Shown: positions 1 to 10,160, counted from the first letter of the stretch. The stretch is DNA of 64,000 bases from Candidatus Phycorickettsia trachydisci (GCF_003015145.1 NZ_CP027845.1:1054001-1118000), one strand, 5' to 3'. Program-made: numbers and translations. Notes: generated by a model not told the origin, from the sequence alone.

Positions 1-87
1 ATGAGCATGCAATAACTTTGCACAAGCTCTTCCAATTGAGCCAGAAGCTCCTGTTACAAGAGCTATCTTGTTTTTAAAATTTATCAT
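1..87 (-). CDS. Short-chain dehydrogenase/reductase, N-terminal fragment cut by window edge
   Basis: Reading the minus strand from an ATG at 87 gives 29 codons that run off the left edge. Residues 9-16 read VTGASGSI followed by G, which is the TGxxxGxG nucleotide-binding loop that opens short-chain dehydrogenases. The gene starts 14 bp after the recA stop on the same strand, so it is probably the last visible member of the ppx-to-recA operon. Only the Rossmann start is visible, so the substrate cannot be told; a FabG-type 3-oxoacyl-ACP reductase is one option among many SDRs. Confidence 0.7.
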   Translation of the reverse strand, partial: MINFKNKIALVTGASGSIGRACAKLLHAH

Positions 88-101
88 TTAAATCCAACGT
101 A

Positions 102-1130
102 TTATAGTTCTGTTTCAAAGATCGCGGCTGCCGCAGATCCTTCGTGGTTATTATAATGTTGTCTAATCTTTTGTTCAATCTCATCTGAAATGTTGGCATT
201 TTCTAGAAGATATTTTTTTACATTTTCCCGACCTTGCCCAATTTTTGAGCCATTATATGAGAACCAAGCACCAGTTTTTTCTATCAGGCCAAGTCTTGCT
301 CCAATATCTACAATTTCTCCTACTTTAGAGATTCCGGTGCCGTACATGATATCAAAGTCTACTACTCTAAATGGAGGTGCAACTTTGTTTTTGACAATTT
401 TAACTCTAGTCTGGTTACCTGTTGCTTCATCTTTTTCTTTAATAGAGCCAACTCTTCTTATGTCCATCCTAATAGATGAGAAGAATTTTAATGCATGCCC
501 TCCTGTTGTAGTTTCTGGATTTCCGAACATTACACCAATTTTCATACGTATTTGATTGATGAAAATTACCATACAGTTAGTGCGAGAAACAAGTGCTGTT
601 AATTTTCTTAAAGCTTGGCTCATAAGCCTTGCTTGCAGACCCATGTGAGAGTCACCTATGTCTCCTTCTATTTCTGCTTTAGGTACTAATGCTGCAACAC
701 TATCGATAACAATTAAGTCCACAGAGCCTGATCTTATTAAATACTCAGCAATAGAAAGTCCTTCTTCGCCTGTATCAGGTTGAGAGATGATAAGCTTATC
801 AACATCAACTCCAAGTTTTTTGGCATAAGTTGGATCAAGGGCATGCTCTGCATCGACAAATGCGCATGTGCCTGCCGATTTTTGCACCTCAGCTACAATA
901 TGCAACGTAAGCGTAGTTTTACCTGAGCTCTCAGGTCCGAAAATTTCGATAATACGTCCCTTTGGCAGTCCTCCAACTCCTAAAGCAAGGTCTAAGCCTA
1001 GGGATCCAGTTGGAACTACGTCGACATCAATGGTTTGTTTTTGCCCTAAACGCATTACAGAGCCCTTACCAAAATCTTTTTCAATTTGGCTAATTATTGC
1101 AGCTAGTGCTTGTTCTTTTTCTATACTCAT
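102..1130 (-). CDS. recA: Recombinase A
   Basis: RecA is the cytoplasmic DNA-dependent ATPase that forms the strand-exchange filament in homologous recombination and SOS signalling. The 342 residues match the usual length (about 345-355). The Walker A loop GPESSGKT lies at residues 65-72, the Walker B strand ([10 protein letters not shown]) near 140, and the loop-1 region ([18 protein letters not shown]) around 160-180. The C-terminus is acidic, as is typical. It follows serS by 14 bp on the same strand and has no obvious promoter of its own, so it is likely co-transcribed from upstream. I saw no recognisable LexA operator directly before it. Confidence 0.97.
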   Translation of the reverse strand: MSIEKEQALAAIISQIEKDFGKGSVMRLGQKQTIDVDVVPTGSLGLDLALGVGGLPKGRIIEIFGPESSGKTTLTLHIVAEVQKSAGTCAFVDAEHALDPTYAKKLGVDVDKLIISQPDTGEEGLSIAEYLIRSGSVDLIVIDSVAALVPKAEIEGDIGDSHMGLQARLMSQALRKLTALVSRTNCMVIFINQIRMKIGVMFGNPETTTGGHALKFFSSIRMDIRRVGSIKEKDEATGNQTRVKIVKNKVAPPFRVVDFDIMYGTGISKVGEIVDIGARLGLIEKTGAWFSYNGSKIGQGRENVKKYLLENANISDEIEQKIRQHYNNHEGSAAAAIFETEL

Positions 1131-1144
1131 AAAATTTAAGACTA

Positions 1145-2419
1145 TTATATTTTTATTTTAGGACTAATTTTTTTCATTCCCCCCATGTAATTAACTAAGC
1201 AAGTTGGCACGGTAACGCTCCCATCGGCTTCTACGTAATTTTCAAGTATTGCGGCAATAGTGCGTCCCAAAGGTAGCCCTGAGCCATTTAACGTGTGCAG
1301 AAAAGTTGTCTCCTTTTGACCAAATTCTTTGAACCTTGCCTTCATTCTTCTTGCTTGGAAATCTTTACAATTTGAACAACTGGATATTTCTCTATAGCGC
1401 TTTTGGGATGGAAGCCATACTTCAATGTCGTAAGTTTTGCTAGATTGAAAACCAGTGTCTCTTGAACATAGTAACATAGTTCGGTATGGTAATTCCAACT
1501 TTTCTAAAACTTTTTGTGCTTGAGCTAATATAAATTCGTGCTCTTCCTCTGAATTATCGGGTGTTGTAATGCTTACTAGTTCAACTTTTGAGAACTGATG
1601 CATTCTAATCAAACCCTTGGTATCTGCTCCTGCGCTACCTGCCTCAGATCTAAAACATGGAGTGTATGCAACTAAGCGCATAGGCAGCTCTTCGGGAGAG
1701 ATAATTTGATCTGCTACTAAATTAATTAAAGGAACCTCAGCTGTTGGTATTAGTCTAAATTCTTCTTCAACTCGAAATGAATCCTCAGAGAACTTTGGCA
1801 AAATTCCAGCATTATACATTGCATGATGCTTTACTAGATATGGTGGGGAGATTTCTTCGAAATTACCTATTGATGTATGAAAATCTAGTAAAAAGTTCAC
1901 AAGGGCTCTCTCAAGACGCGCTAAAGGTCCAGATAGTGTAACAAATCTCGAGCCAGACATTTTTGCGGTGCTATGAAAATCCATAGCATCTAATGTCTGA
2001 CCTATATCTTGATGGTGCAGAGTGCCAGATTTAGGATTTCCCCAAGATTTGATTAATTTATTTTCAGTTTCATCTTTTCCGACTGGTACATCGAAATTTA
2101 GTATATTAGGTAAGCGATCCAGAATATCTTCTAGCTGTTTATTGTTTTCAAGCTCCTTTTCTAAAGCTTCTAAGTCTTGTTTAATTTTAGCAGCATCTTG
2201 TTTGAGTTTTTGAAACTGGCTACTTTTTTTATCAGGAAAACCGCTTAGATTTGCTGCTGTTTGATTCCTTTTTTGCTGTAATTGCTCTATTTTCAGAGTT
2301 AAATCTCTCTTTTTTTTATCTAGATCTAAAATTTCTTTAGATAAACTATCTTGCCCTCTTTTCGCTAAATTTTCATCCAAGCTAGCAGGATTTTGCCGAA
2401 TCCATTTTATATCAATCAT
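1145..2419 (-). CDS. serS: Serine--tRNA ligase
   Basis: This class II aminoacyl-tRNA synthetase charges tRNA-Ser (and tRNA-Sec where present). Residues of about 30-100 form the long two-helix coiled-coil arm that grips the tRNA variable arm (many K/E/Q heptads). Motif 2 ([20 protein letters not shown]) lies near 255-275 and motif 3 ([17 protein letters not shown]) near 378-394. Length 424 aa is normal. Its start overlaps the tatC stop by 4 bp, which suggests translational coupling inside the long minus-strand operon. Confidence 0.97.
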   Translation of the reverse strand: MIDIKWIRQNPASLDENLAKRGQDSLSKEILDLDKKKRDLTLKIEQLQQKRNQTAANLSGFPDKKSSQFQKLKQDAAKIKQDLEALEKELENNKQLEDILDRLPNILNFDVPVGKDETENKLIKSWGNPKSGTLHHQDIGQTLDAMDFHSTAKMSGSRFVTLSGPLARLERALVNFLLDFHTSIGNFEEISPPYLVKHHAMYNAGILPKFSEDSFRVEEEFRLIPTAEVPLINLVADQIISPEELPMRLVAYTPCFRSEAGSAGADTKGLIRMHQFSKVELVSITTPDNSEEEHEFILAQAQKVLEKLELPYRTMLLCSRDTGFQSSKTYDIEVWLPSQKRYREISSCSNCKDFQARRMKARFKEFGQKETTFLHTLNGSGLPLGRTIAAILENYVEADGSVTVPTCLVNYMGGMKKISPKIKI

Positions 2420-3132
2420 GTATCTAATCTTTTACAAGTTATTATCGCAGCCTCATATAATAAACACATAGGGATAGCTAACATAAATTGGGTTACAACG
2501 TCAGGAGGCGTTAAGATACCTGCTATTATGAAGCTAATTACGATAAAAATTCTTCTTTTTCTGATCATACTCTCAAGGGTTATCATTTTCAATAGGAAAA
2601 GTATGATTAAGACTACTGGTAGTTCAAAGACGGCTCCAAAGCTAAGCATTAGCTTTATGATAAGAGAAAAATACTCTTCTATTTTACCTTGGAAAGCTAC
2701 GTTAAATCCTTCTGCTTGAGAAAAACTTAAAAAGAATTTGCACGCTATGGGGATAATTATAAAATATACAAACCCGCACGCAATCCAGAATAAAAACGGA
2801 GCGGCAAATAATATAGATTTAAATATCTTTTTTTCCTGAACGTAAAGTCCTGGTGTTATAAATAGATAAATTTGGTAGCTAAAAAACGGTAAGCTAAAAA
2901 TAAAACCAGTAAAAAACGAAATATTTAAATGAGCTAAGAAGGATTCGGGCAGGGATGTGTAAATTAAATGAGAATTTGATATATGTAAGAGGGGGGCAAG
3001 CAGGATGCTGCTAATAGCCTTTTTGTAATAATAGCTAAATGCAAAGGCTGTAAATAAAAATATTAAACATAACTTCAGCCGTTTTTTTAGTTCATAAAAA
3101 TGCTCTTTATAGTTGTGTCTAATTAGGGTCAT
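2416..3132 (-). CDS. tatC: Sec-independent protein translocase TatC
   Basis: TatC is the multi-spanning receptor that binds twin-arginine signal peptides in the inner membrane. The 238-aa protein has the usual TatC opening (HYKEHFYELKKRL-like, matching the family's HL.ELR.RL helix) and about six hydrophobic segments. The LYVQEKKIF stretch near residue 95 and the PDVVTQ stretch near residue 210 correspond to the conserved loop and the Pro-Asp before the last helices. It overlaps cvpA by 4 bp upstream and serS by 4 bp downstream. tatA and tatB are not in this window. Confidence 0.94.
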   Translation of the reverse strand: MTLIRHNYKEHFYELKKRLKLCLIFLFTAFAFSYYYKKAISSILLAPLLHISNSHLIYTSLPESFLAHLNISFFTGFIFSLPFFSYQIYLFITPGLYVQEKKIFKSILFAAPFLFWIACGFVYFIIIPIACKFFLSFSQAEGFNVAFQGKIEEYFSLIIKLMLSFGAVFELPVVLIILFLLKMITLESMIRKRRIFIVISFIIAGILTPPDVVTQFMLAIPMCLLYEAAIITCKRLDT

Positions 3133-3746
3133 TTCTCAAGAACTTCATCAAGTTGTTCCTTCAAAGATTTATCCTCTTTTTTGCCTATATCTAAGTGTAC
3201 TTTTTTCAAGGCATCTTTTGCCCAAGGTTTGGTAATGATAGTTTGAACAAGAGGTTTTGTAACAGAAGCGCTGTAAGATTTTTCGAGCCATTTAGGGCCT
3301 TTTTCCTTTAAAGAGATATCCACAAATTGATGTAGGTTATCAAAAGAAGCTTTATGGTCGTATTTATATAAAGCAAATGAGATGCTTAAAAAAAGTAATA
3401 TGCTTATTACAGCACCGTTGATAATACCCAATATAAGTCCAAAAGCTTTATCAAAGGATCCTCCGCAGATTGGATTAATGATGGATTTGATTTGTCTAAA
3501 AAATATGCTGCATAATATAAGGCTTATGATGTAAGATATGCCACCAGCGAGAATATTTACGATAAAATTTGATGAAATATACTCACTTGCTATGCTGTGG
3601 GTGGAAGGAAAAAGTATTCCAGCTAAGAAAAATGCAAATATAAAAATTAAATTTGCCAATATGAGTCTTATTGCCCCTTTATAAAAACCAGATAAGCAGC
3701 AAGAAATCATGATGCTGCCAGAAATTGCATCCAATAAATTCAACAT
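3129..3746 (-). CDS. cvpA: CvpA family membrane protein
   Basis: The 205-aa protein has four hydrophobic segments in the first 130 residues and a charged C-terminal tail, as in CvpA (colicin V production) proteins. The opening (LLDAISGSIMISCCLSGFYKG) matches the family's first helix, where a D-x-x-x motif precedes a GxxxG-like stretch. CvpA homologues are linked to envelope and cell-division integrity; the exact biochemical role is unknown. It overlaps the cyclo-ligase gene by 7 bp and tatC by 4 bp, so it belongs to the same transcription unit. Confidence 0.82.
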   Translation of the reverse strand: MLNLLDAISGSIMISCCLSGFYKGAIRLILANLIFIFAFFLAGILFPSTHSIASEYISSNFIVNILAGGISYIISLILCSIFFRQIKSIINPICGGSFDKAFGLILGIINGAVISILLFLSISFALYKYDHKASFDNLHQFVDISLKEKGPKWLEKSYSASVTKPLVQTIITKPWAKDALKKVHLDIGKKEDKSLKEQLDEVLEK

Positions 3747-4258
3747 ATTAGAGTTTTGTCAGTAACTATATAATCCATTTTAACATCTTGCGAAGAATAT
3801 GGAACCAAGTCAAGCAGGCGCTCATGTTTACAGATGCCAATTTTTATAATTTGGGGGTTTATATTAAGGTATCGGTCATAAAATCCTGCACCTCTACCTA
3901 ATCGATTTTTTTGCTGATCAAATGCAATTCCTGGAATGAGTAAAACATCGGGAACAACAAAATTATTATTTATGGGCTGCAGAAAAACAGAATTTGCAAT
4001 TTCCAAATTATCGAACAAATTATATTCGGCAAATTCCATAGATTCATTATTTATTTGCTTAGGCAAAGCAAAACTTTTTTCTTGAAAGATAGTGAAAATC
4101 TCATTAATATTTACTTCTCCTCTAATTGCAACATAACCGCCTAAAACTTGGAAATTTAATTTTTCTAAAACGTTTTTGATTGTTTGAATTATGTTTGGAT
4201 CAGGTATGAAATTATCATATTGCTTCATTTGCTCGCGTAGAAGCTTTTTTTCTATCAT
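3740..4258 (-). CDS. 5-formyltetrahydrofolate cyclo-ligase family protein
   Basis: Enzymes of this family convert 5-formyl-THF and ATP into 5,10-methenyl-THF. The diagnostic C-terminal block is present at about residues 108-134: LLIPGIAFDQQ, then RLGRGAGFYDRYL, where most members have RLGYGGGYYDR. The N-terminus has the usual basic start (KKLLREQMK). Length 172 aa is slightly short of the usual 180-200. The gene sits 2 bp after the ppx stop and overlaps cvpA. In many bacteria this gene follows 6S RNA; there is no room for one here. Confidence 0.88.
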   Translation of the reverse strand: MIEKKLLREQMKQYDNFIPDPNIIQTIKNVLEKLNFQVLGGYVAIRGEVNINEIFTIFQEKSFALPKQINNESMEFAEYNLFDNLEIANSVFLQPINNNFVVPDVLLIPGIAFDQQKNRLGRGAGFYDRYLNINPQIIKIGICKHERLLDLVPYSSQDVKMDYIVTDKTLIC

Positions 4259-4260
4259 TA

Positions 4261-5685
4261 TTAGTCAATAGCTAAAAGGGTTTTGCGAATCTGCTCAATC
4301 AACTTTAATTCTTTGTTAATGCAGCTATACAGGCTATAAGGCAAAGTGTTTGGCATATCAAAAATAAGCTTATTGTCTTTAATTTTCAAAGATACTTCAC
4401 ATTTCGAGCTTAGTTCGGGGCCATCTAAGATAAGCAATATGTTGATCATGTAAGCTATAATAAGGGAATTATGGCGAAATTTAGGTCCCAGAATTTTATC
4501 CGCTAAGTTACTTACATATTTGCTCGCTTTTCCTCCAAAAGAATTTGATAGAATTAGAGCTAAGCTTGCTCTTTGTTTATGCGTAAATGGTATATCAATC
4601 ATCAAAACCGTAGAAGAAAGAAAGCTACTTAAAAAATTTCTATCAACATACTTTTTAAAGTGCAAAAACATCAAAGCAAGCTTGATTATATCATTTAAAT
4701 CGTAGGTCTCATCTTGTGATGCTATCAGAGCTTGGCTAACCAAAGCGCTGTATCCTTCAAGGTCTATGGATCCCTCTTCGTATTTTATAAATCTTTTGCA
4801 CCGCTCAAAAATAACATCTTTATAACGCTCTTCTTGGGGTATACTAGTAAATCTTACGCCTTCTTTAAGGCCGTAATTGGAAATTGCAATTGTATCTGGT
4901 TCAAATATATTGATAAGGCTTTGTAAGACCAAAATTGAAAAGCTATCGTTTTTTCTACTGGAGCCAAATATATGTGCTGAGGTAGTATTTAAGTAATGTA
5001 TATAGTTTAGTAGGTTTTCTTTTGGTATCTCTAAATTATGAAGGTTATATAAAGGGTATTTAGTGTGTTTAATATATTCTCTTGCAATTACTCTAAACCC
5101 TCCTCCAATAAGGTATAACTTACCTTTGATAATGTTGTTGTTAATAAGATCACTAGCATTTGTTTTGATGTGCTCGGTGATGTAATCAATATTTAAATTT
5201 TCTATTTGACTTAATATGCGAGTGCCAAGAGCAAGGGATGTTAGTTTTGGTATTTTGTGAGACTTAACCTCTGCAATTTCTAAGCTTCCCCCTCCCAAAT
5301 CAGCGATAATGCCTTTACAATGTGCAGATCCCATTAACAGTCCGCAACTACTTAGAAATGCTTCTTGAGTTCCGCTGATGATCTCTATATTGATGCCAAA
5401 TTTTTGAAAAAAATCATCACATACTTCTTGTGATTTTGGATTATTTCTAAAAGTGGCTGTTGCAACGCATTTAATCTGGCCTACTTTTAATTTGTTTGCC
5501 ATATCTAAAAAGCGTTTGATTATGCTGTAAAAAGAGTGTTTTGTGTTAATCTTATCTCCTACAACGAGGTTGTTAGCATCCAATTTAAATTTCTCATGGT
5601 ATACTTCATATCCTCCTATTTGAGTATCAGAATATACAACACACCTTACAGCATTAGATCCTATATCAATAATTGCGATTCTCAT
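4261..5685 (-). CDS. ppx: Ppx/GppA-type exopolyphosphatase
   Basis: The 474-aa protein belongs to the Ppx/GppA branch of the sugar kinase/HSP70/actin fold, which hydrolyses polyphosphate or pppGpp. The opening IAIIDIGSNAVRCVVY is the first phosphate-binding loop, ATATFRNN near 76-83 and IADLGGGSLEI near 126-136 are the second and third, and GGGFRVIAREY near 194-204 is the adenosine-region loop. The C-terminal 170 residues are helical, as in the HD-like extension of longer members. It is the first gene of the minus-strand operon running to recA. Ppx and GppA activity cannot be told apart from sequence. Confidence 0.88.
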   Translation of the reverse strand: MRIAIIDIGSNAVRCVVYSDTQIGGYEVYHEKFKLDANNLVVGDKINTKHSFYSIIKRFLDMANKLKVGQIKCVATATFRNNPKSQEVCDDFFQKFGINIEIISGTQEAFLSSCGLLMGSAHCKGIIADLGGGSLEIAEVKSHKIPKLTSLALGTRILSQIENLNIDYITEHIKTNASDLINNNIIKGKLYLIGGGFRVIAREYIKHTKYPLYNLHNLEIPKENLLNYIHYLNTTSAHIFGSSRKNDSFSILVLQSLINIFEPDTIAISNYGLKEGVRFTSIPQEERYKDVIFERCKRFIKYEEGSIDLEGYSALVSQALIASQDETYDLNDIIKLALMFLHFKKYVDRNFLSSFLSSTVLMIDIPFTHKQRASLALILSNSFGGKASKYVSNLADKILGPKFRHNSLIIAYMINILLILDGPELSSKCEVSLKIKDNKLIFDMPNTLPYSLYSCINKELKLIEQIRKTLLAID

Positions 5686-5740
5686 ATAACTAAATTAGCA
5701 AAGTATTTTTGCTTATGTTAAATCTTAGATTACCATTATC

Positions 5741-5765
5741 GAATTAAAAATCATAATTATGATTT
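5741..5765 (-). terminator. Probable weak terminator after virD4
   Basis: The perfect palindrome AAATCATAATTATGATTT (5748-5765) is followed on the minus strand by TTTTTAATT. It lies between the virD4 stop and the ppx start, where the minus-strand T4SS transcript should end. The stem is only 7 bp and AT-rich, so termination may be inefficient. Confidence 0.4.
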
Positions 5766-5798
5766 GATTTGATGTAGCTAATTAAATAAATGTAGTTT

Positions 5799-7673
5799 TT
5801 AAGTGGTTTGAGTACTTTGTGGATTTTCGCTAGCTACTTCTTGTACCTCTTCTGGAGTATCCCCTTGAATTATCTCCTCTTCGTTGGGAGCATCTGCCTG
5901 AACTTCTGCTCCATCTCCAGGAGTTAATGGGGTTTCCTCTTCTTCGTCTTTTTTATGTGCGCGTGGATCATAAGGTTTTTGAGTCGGCACAAATGTAGCT
6001 GGTAACAGCCTATCTGTAAAGAATTTATCCTGATAGTAGAATATTTTTTTGGATTTAATTGGTGGGAATGACTCAATTAGGATGATTTGCTCGTCGCGGG
6101 GTAATTGAATCACTTCTTGTGGTAGCAATAATGCTCTTGAGGCTTGAGAAATGCTAACAGTTTGACTTCCTGGATTTAAGCTGAAAAATTTAGGTTTACT
6201 TTGAGATGTTTGCTCAACTGTTTTTGTACCACATAATTGCGAAATTAAGTTTGCCGTTTCGTAGTTGTTAGCAGCAAATGTGACGCGATATGTTGAGTTA
6301 CTTAAGAATGAGTTCATACCCGCTTCTTCGTATGTGCCTTTGAGCTGCTGTGTATCTTGTATAATCAGGAATAAGCGCACTCTATATCCCCTGAAATAAG
6401 CAATGCCAGCCTTAAACTGCTCCATTTTACCTAGAGTAGGAAACTCATCCATTAGGAACAGTACTCCGAAAGGCTCTTCTTTAGTATCTGGCATTTTACG
6501 GCTTAAAAATTCCGTTGCTTGTTGATAAAATATTTGCATTAATTTTTGCAAACGTTGTATATTATCCGGAGTTAATCCAACGTAAACGGTTGATTTTACC
6601 TTTTTGAATTCCTGAATATTAAAATCAGAAGTTGCAGTTGCTGCATCAATTAAAGGGTTAGCCCATAGCTCTAAAGATGAATTTAGGGTAGATATAACAC
6701 CAGAGCGCTCCTTATCAGATTTTTGCAAAAATGCTGCGATGTTCATATATCCTACTGGGTGTACTACGTTGCCCAATGTATCTAGGGTTACTGCAAGATT
6801 ATATACAACGTCATCACTGCGCATCATCCGCACTACCTCTCCAAAGGACTTAATTTTTTCGGAATCTGCGATAAGGCATAATACGGCCCCTAAGAAAAGG
6901 CTTCGAGCTTCATTTTCCCAAAACTCTTGTTTAGGTAATACAAGGTTTGCTATCTTTTGTACGTCATCAACCCTTTGGCCTGGTTTTTCACTCACCCAAT
7001 CAATAGGGTTGTAGCAATGCGTGATTCCATCTGGATTTGATGGCTCCCAAACATATACTGCTTGACCTTGTTTTGCTCTCCAGCCGCTTGTTAATTGATA
7101 GTTTTCTAATTTGATATCATGGACAAAGACCGAATGATCCCAAAAAAGTAAATTAGGTATTACAAAACCAACACCTTTACCAGAACCAGTAGGCGCAAAG
7201 AGTAAAGTATGTTGGAATCCATCTGCAACAAAATATCCATCATGATCCACACCTAAGAGCATCCCTCTTTTTGCTCTTAAATTCGCTCTTTCAATATCCT
7301 CTGAATCGGCCCATGATGCATCACCAAAAATTTTTTCTTTATTTCTAAAAGGACTAAAACTAATAATCCTTTTGAAAAAGATAATATATAAAGTCAGAGA
7401 GATCGCTACAGGAATAATAGTTGCAAGAACTAATTTTAATTTTATCCTATCTAACATGTCCCAAGTTAACTGAGACCATGAGTCTTGAAGCCAAATTAAC
7501 CACTTTTGCGCAACCCATACAACGCTTAATTCAAATTTGATCGCTTCCGCCTCGCCTCCTGCATAAGCAATTAGGCAAGATGTGATAAATACGGTCATGG
7601 AAATAATTAGGCAATGCAAGAATACTCTTGCAAAAAAATTACCAAACTTATGACCTTTACTGGCTGCTGACAT
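5799..7673 (-). CDS. virD4: Type IV secretion coupling ATPase VirD4
   Basis: VirD4 is the hexameric inner-membrane coupling protein that brings substrates to the T4SS. Two N-terminal membrane segments (about 18-38 and 80-100) precede the Walker A loop PTGSGKGV at 161-168. The Walker B LFLMDEFPTLGKM is near residue 400, and TQQLKGTYEEAGMNSFLSN marks the C-terminal ATPase core. The tail after residue 565 is acidic and rich in E, P and T and may contact effectors. Length 624 aa fits rickettsial VirD4. It is the last gene of the operon; its start overlaps virB11 by 17 bp. Confidence 0.96.
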   Translation of the reverse strand: MSAASKGHKFGNFFARVFLHCLIISMTVFITSCLIAYAGGEAEAIKFELSVVWVAQKWLIWLQDSWSQLTWDMLDRIKLKLVLATIIPVAISLTLYIIFFKRIISFSPFRNKEKIFGDASWADSEDIERANLRAKRGMLLGVDHDGYFVADGFQHTLLFAPTGSGKGVGFVIPNLLFWDHSVFVHDIKLENYQLTSGWRAKQGQAVYVWEPSNPDGITHCYNPIDWVSEKPGQRVDDVQKIANLVLPKQEFWENEARSLFLGAVLCLIADSEKIKSFGEVVRMMRSDDVVYNLAVTLDTLGNVVHPVGYMNIAAFLQKSDKERSGVISTLNSSLELWANPLIDAATATSDFNIQEFKKVKSTVYVGLTPDNIQRLQKLMQIFYQQATEFLSRKMPDTKEEPFGVLFLMDEFPTLGKMEQFKAGIAYFRGYRVRLFLIIQDTQQLKGTYEEAGMNSFLSNSTYRVTFAANNYETANLISQLCGTKTVEQTSQSKPKFFSLNPGSQTVSISQASRALLLPQEVIQLPRDEQIILIESFPPIKSKKIFYYQDKFFTDRLLPATFVPTQKPYDPRAHKKDEEEETPLTPGDGAEVQADAPNEEEIIQGDTPEEVQEVASENPQSTQTT

Positions 7674-8658
7674 CGTCTAATTTCATATCTTTAAAATATA
7701 CTTCAGAAACATACCTTCTGCTTTTCTCACCTCTCTTAAGCTGAACTACTACGTCTATCACCGCATGTATATACTTTCTAATCTCTTCAGGTGGCATTCC
7801 AAGGCCAGCTTGCATCACCATCAAGTTTAACTGTTCAAGTGCCATCTTTGCCGAGTCTGCATGAAGCGTTCCAATTGAGCCTGGATGACCGGTATTGATA
7901 GCTCGTAAGAAACTAAATGCCTCAGCACCCCTTAGCTCACCAATAATGATTCTATCTGGCCTTAGGCGCAAGCATGCTTCAATCAGCTCCTGCGCTCCTA
8001 CTTTGGCGCGTCCCTGACCTCCTTTAGATGCAAGTAAATGTAGCTTATTTTTTTGTAAAGGTATTTGAATTTCTCTTGCATCTTCGATAGTAATTAGCCT
8101 TTCTTCCGGTGATACGCTGGTCAAAGCCGCATTGGCAAATGTTGTTTTACCGGTTGAAGTACCGCCACTAATTATAATGTTCTTTTTACACTTTACGGAA
8201 TGATCTAAGAACTCTTTGATCTTATTCTGTTTCAAGTAGTTTATTAAAATTGGATTATTAGGATCTGCTGGAGGTATAAATTTCGTATCATCAAAAGCTC
8301 CCATAGCTGCATATTTCTCTAGGTCAAGTTGCATCACGTTTGACCTTCTGATAGAGATTGCTACAGATCCTGCTTCACATGCTGGTGGAAATACAACTTG
8401 CACCCTGTATCCATTAGGAAGTGTTGCTGATAACAAGGGTTTTTCTTCAGATACCTCTTGTTCTGTAGATTGTGCAATTAGTCTTCCAAGCCCAAGAAGA
8501 TGCTCGTAATCCAAAAGAGGTGATTCTATTGAAGATGCATCGCCAAACTTTTCAACCCAAATTTCGTAAGGTTTATTTACCATAATTTCACTCACGCCAT
8601 CTTGATTAAAAAGCTCATGAAAAGGTTCTAAATATTTTTCTAATGCTGTTGTTGTCAT
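7657..8658 (-). CDS. virB11: Type IV secretion ATPase VirB11
   Basis: VirB11 is a hexameric cytoplasmic traffic ATPase that drives T4SS assembly and substrate transfer. The Walker A GGTSTGKT is at 165-172. It is followed by the Asp box (LITIEDAREIQIP, near 188-200), a Walker B region with RLRPDRIIIGELRGAE, and the His box GHPGSIGTLHADS near 257-269. The length of 333 aa is typical. It overlaps virB10 by 4 bp and virD4 by 17 bp. Confidence 0.97.
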   Translation of the reverse strand: MTTTALEKYLEPFHELFNQDGVSEIMVNKPYEIWVEKFGDASSIESPLLDYEHLLGLGRLIAQSTEQEVSEEKPLLSATLPNGYRVQVVFPPACEAGSVAISIRRSNVMQLDLEKYAAMGAFDDTKFIPPADPNNPILINYLKQNKIKEFLDHSVKCKKNIIISGGTSTGKTTFANAALTSVSPEERLITIEDAREIQIPLQKNKLHLLASKGGQGRAKVGAQELIEACLRLRPDRIIIGELRGAEAFSFLRAINTGHPGSIGTLHADSAKMALEQLNLMVMQAGLGMPPEEIRKYIHAVIDVVVQLKRGEKSRRYVSEVYFKDMKLDDVSSQ

Positions 8659-10160
8659 TGTAAAACACTTGTAAAACTACCTACGGCTTTTGCGGGGAAT
8701 GTATAATCTTGATCGATATAAACCCTTATTAGTTCGCCTTGGGATATGGTTATATTTGGTGAAAATGTTTTGTTAGCAGTGAAACCTTGTACTTGGGTTG
8801 TTAGGCTTTGTATTGCAGTCTTAACTGCATTTTGCGTATTCGTTAAAGTGGTAGCGGTATTTGTAGTAGATAAAGAACTTGCGGCACTTGAAGCTGTTTG
8901 CAATGCAGTGCTAAGCTCTGTGGTTTGGGTAGAATAATTGTCCGTGGTACTTTCTGCGAGAATCTTTTTACATGCAGCATCAAAATCTGTGTAAACGCTT
9001 GCTGTTGTATCAAAAAAGTAGCCTCTAGCTGTCTGACAAGTATCATTCAGCTTTGCCTGTGCGGCAGCTAAGGTAGTTGCCGTGGTTAAAGTAGCCATCT
9101 GGGTTACAAAAGTAGTATTCAAAGTACTGAGAGAAGATGCTAAAGAGCCATATTTTTGAGCACCTACAGTATTAATACTTCCAGTAATCAATTTATCCGT
9201 CATTTGGGCTAAACCTATGCTGATTGCTGAAGATAATGCATTTTGCATTATTTGTTCTTTGTATTTATTGTCTAATCTTCCGACAATTCCAGTTCTACCC
9301 AAGTTATCTATACTTCCAGCTGAGGCAAGCTGCAAGGTATAGCCAGTTGCAAAATCTACTCTAGTCCAATTAACTTTTAATATGCCATATACCTGGTCTA
9401 CAGAATTTGAGAATGTGCCAAAAATTTTTGATCCCTTTGGAATGAGTCGAGTTTTGTGATCTTCTGCAAACACGTCTCTTGTGACGATACCTCTTATTTC
9501 CCCAGTTTGATCGGTGTTAATAGCTGTTTCTAATATGATCTCCATAATTTTACCTTTACCAAGAACATATTTCAGATCTGATCTAGTTTTAAAGGAGTTA
9601 TCCTGGACTATTTGGGCCTGTTCAACTGCAGCAGCTGTTTTGGGTGGATTATTGATTAGCATTATATTTGCTTTACGTTTTGCTTCGAAATCTGCTGTAC
9701 TTGATGGACCTGAAGGTCTAGGAGGGGTAGGAGGTGCAATGGGCGCCACGGGAGCAACTGGAGCGTTAGGCGTTACTGTTGCAACTGATGTTGGTTTACC
9801 TGAGGCATCATCTTTTTTTTCTTCTGGCTCTTTTTTAGGAGCTGGCGGAGGAGCTGGTGGTGCAGGTTTTACTAACTGTGGTATAGCGGGTATATCAGGT
9901 ACTTGAGGAGTAGCTGCAATAACGTTTGAGTCGGGTACGACTACGTTTTCAGGAGGTTTAGGTGGTTGTTTAGTTTTTACTAATTCATTCTGAGCTGGTC
10001 CTGAAAGAGAAAAAATAGTGGCATAAAGTACGTAGCCTAAAATACCTACAATGACAACTAAGATAGCAACGCTTTTCTTTGAGCTTGAGGCAACTAAAGA
10101 AAGGTTGTGCCTTAAGGCTGATTTTACGGAGCTAGCACTATTAGTATTATTATCTGCCAT
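8655..10160 (-). CDS. virB10: Type IV secretion channel protein VirB10 with Ser/Thr-rich insertion
   Basis: VirB10 spans inner and outer membranes and gates the T4SS channel. A single membrane helix lies at about 30-51. It is followed by a proline-rich periplasmic linker (66-155, repeated AP/PP runs), then the TrbI-like beta-barrel domain from about 195 (RGIVTRDVFAEDH, RLIPKGSKIFG). The segment of about 340-455, next to the antenna helices (SAISIGLAQM), is enlarged and very rich in T, S, A and Q, with few charges. The family's last strands resume at about 470 (ISQGELIRVYIDQDYTF). The insertion makes it 501 aa; many VirB10s are 380-480. It overlaps virB9 by 11 bp. Confidence 0.95.
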   Translation of the reverse strand: MADNNTNSASSVKSALRHNLSLVASSSKKSVAILVVIVGILGYVLYATIFSLSGPAQNELVKTKQPPKPPENVVVPDSNVIAATPQVPDIPAIPQLVKPAPPAPPPAPKKEPEEKKDDASGKPTSVATVTPNAPVAPVAPIAPPTPPRPSGPSSTADFEAKRKANIMLINNPPKTAAAVEQAQIVQDNSFKTRSDLKYVLGKGKIMEIILETAINTDQTGEIRGIVTRDVFAEDHKTRLIPKGSKIFGTFSNSVDQVYGILKVNWTRVDFATGYTLQLASAGSIDNLGRTGIVGRLDNKYKEQIMQNALSSAISIGLAQMTDKLITGSINTVGAQKYGSLASSLSTLNTTFVTQMATLTTATTLAAAQAKLNDTCQTARGYFFDTTASVYTDFDAACKKILAESTTDNYSTQTTELSTALQTASSAASSLSTTNTATTLTNTQNAVKTAIQSLTTQVQGFTANKTFSPNITISQGELIRVYIDQDYTFPAKAVGSFTSVLQ

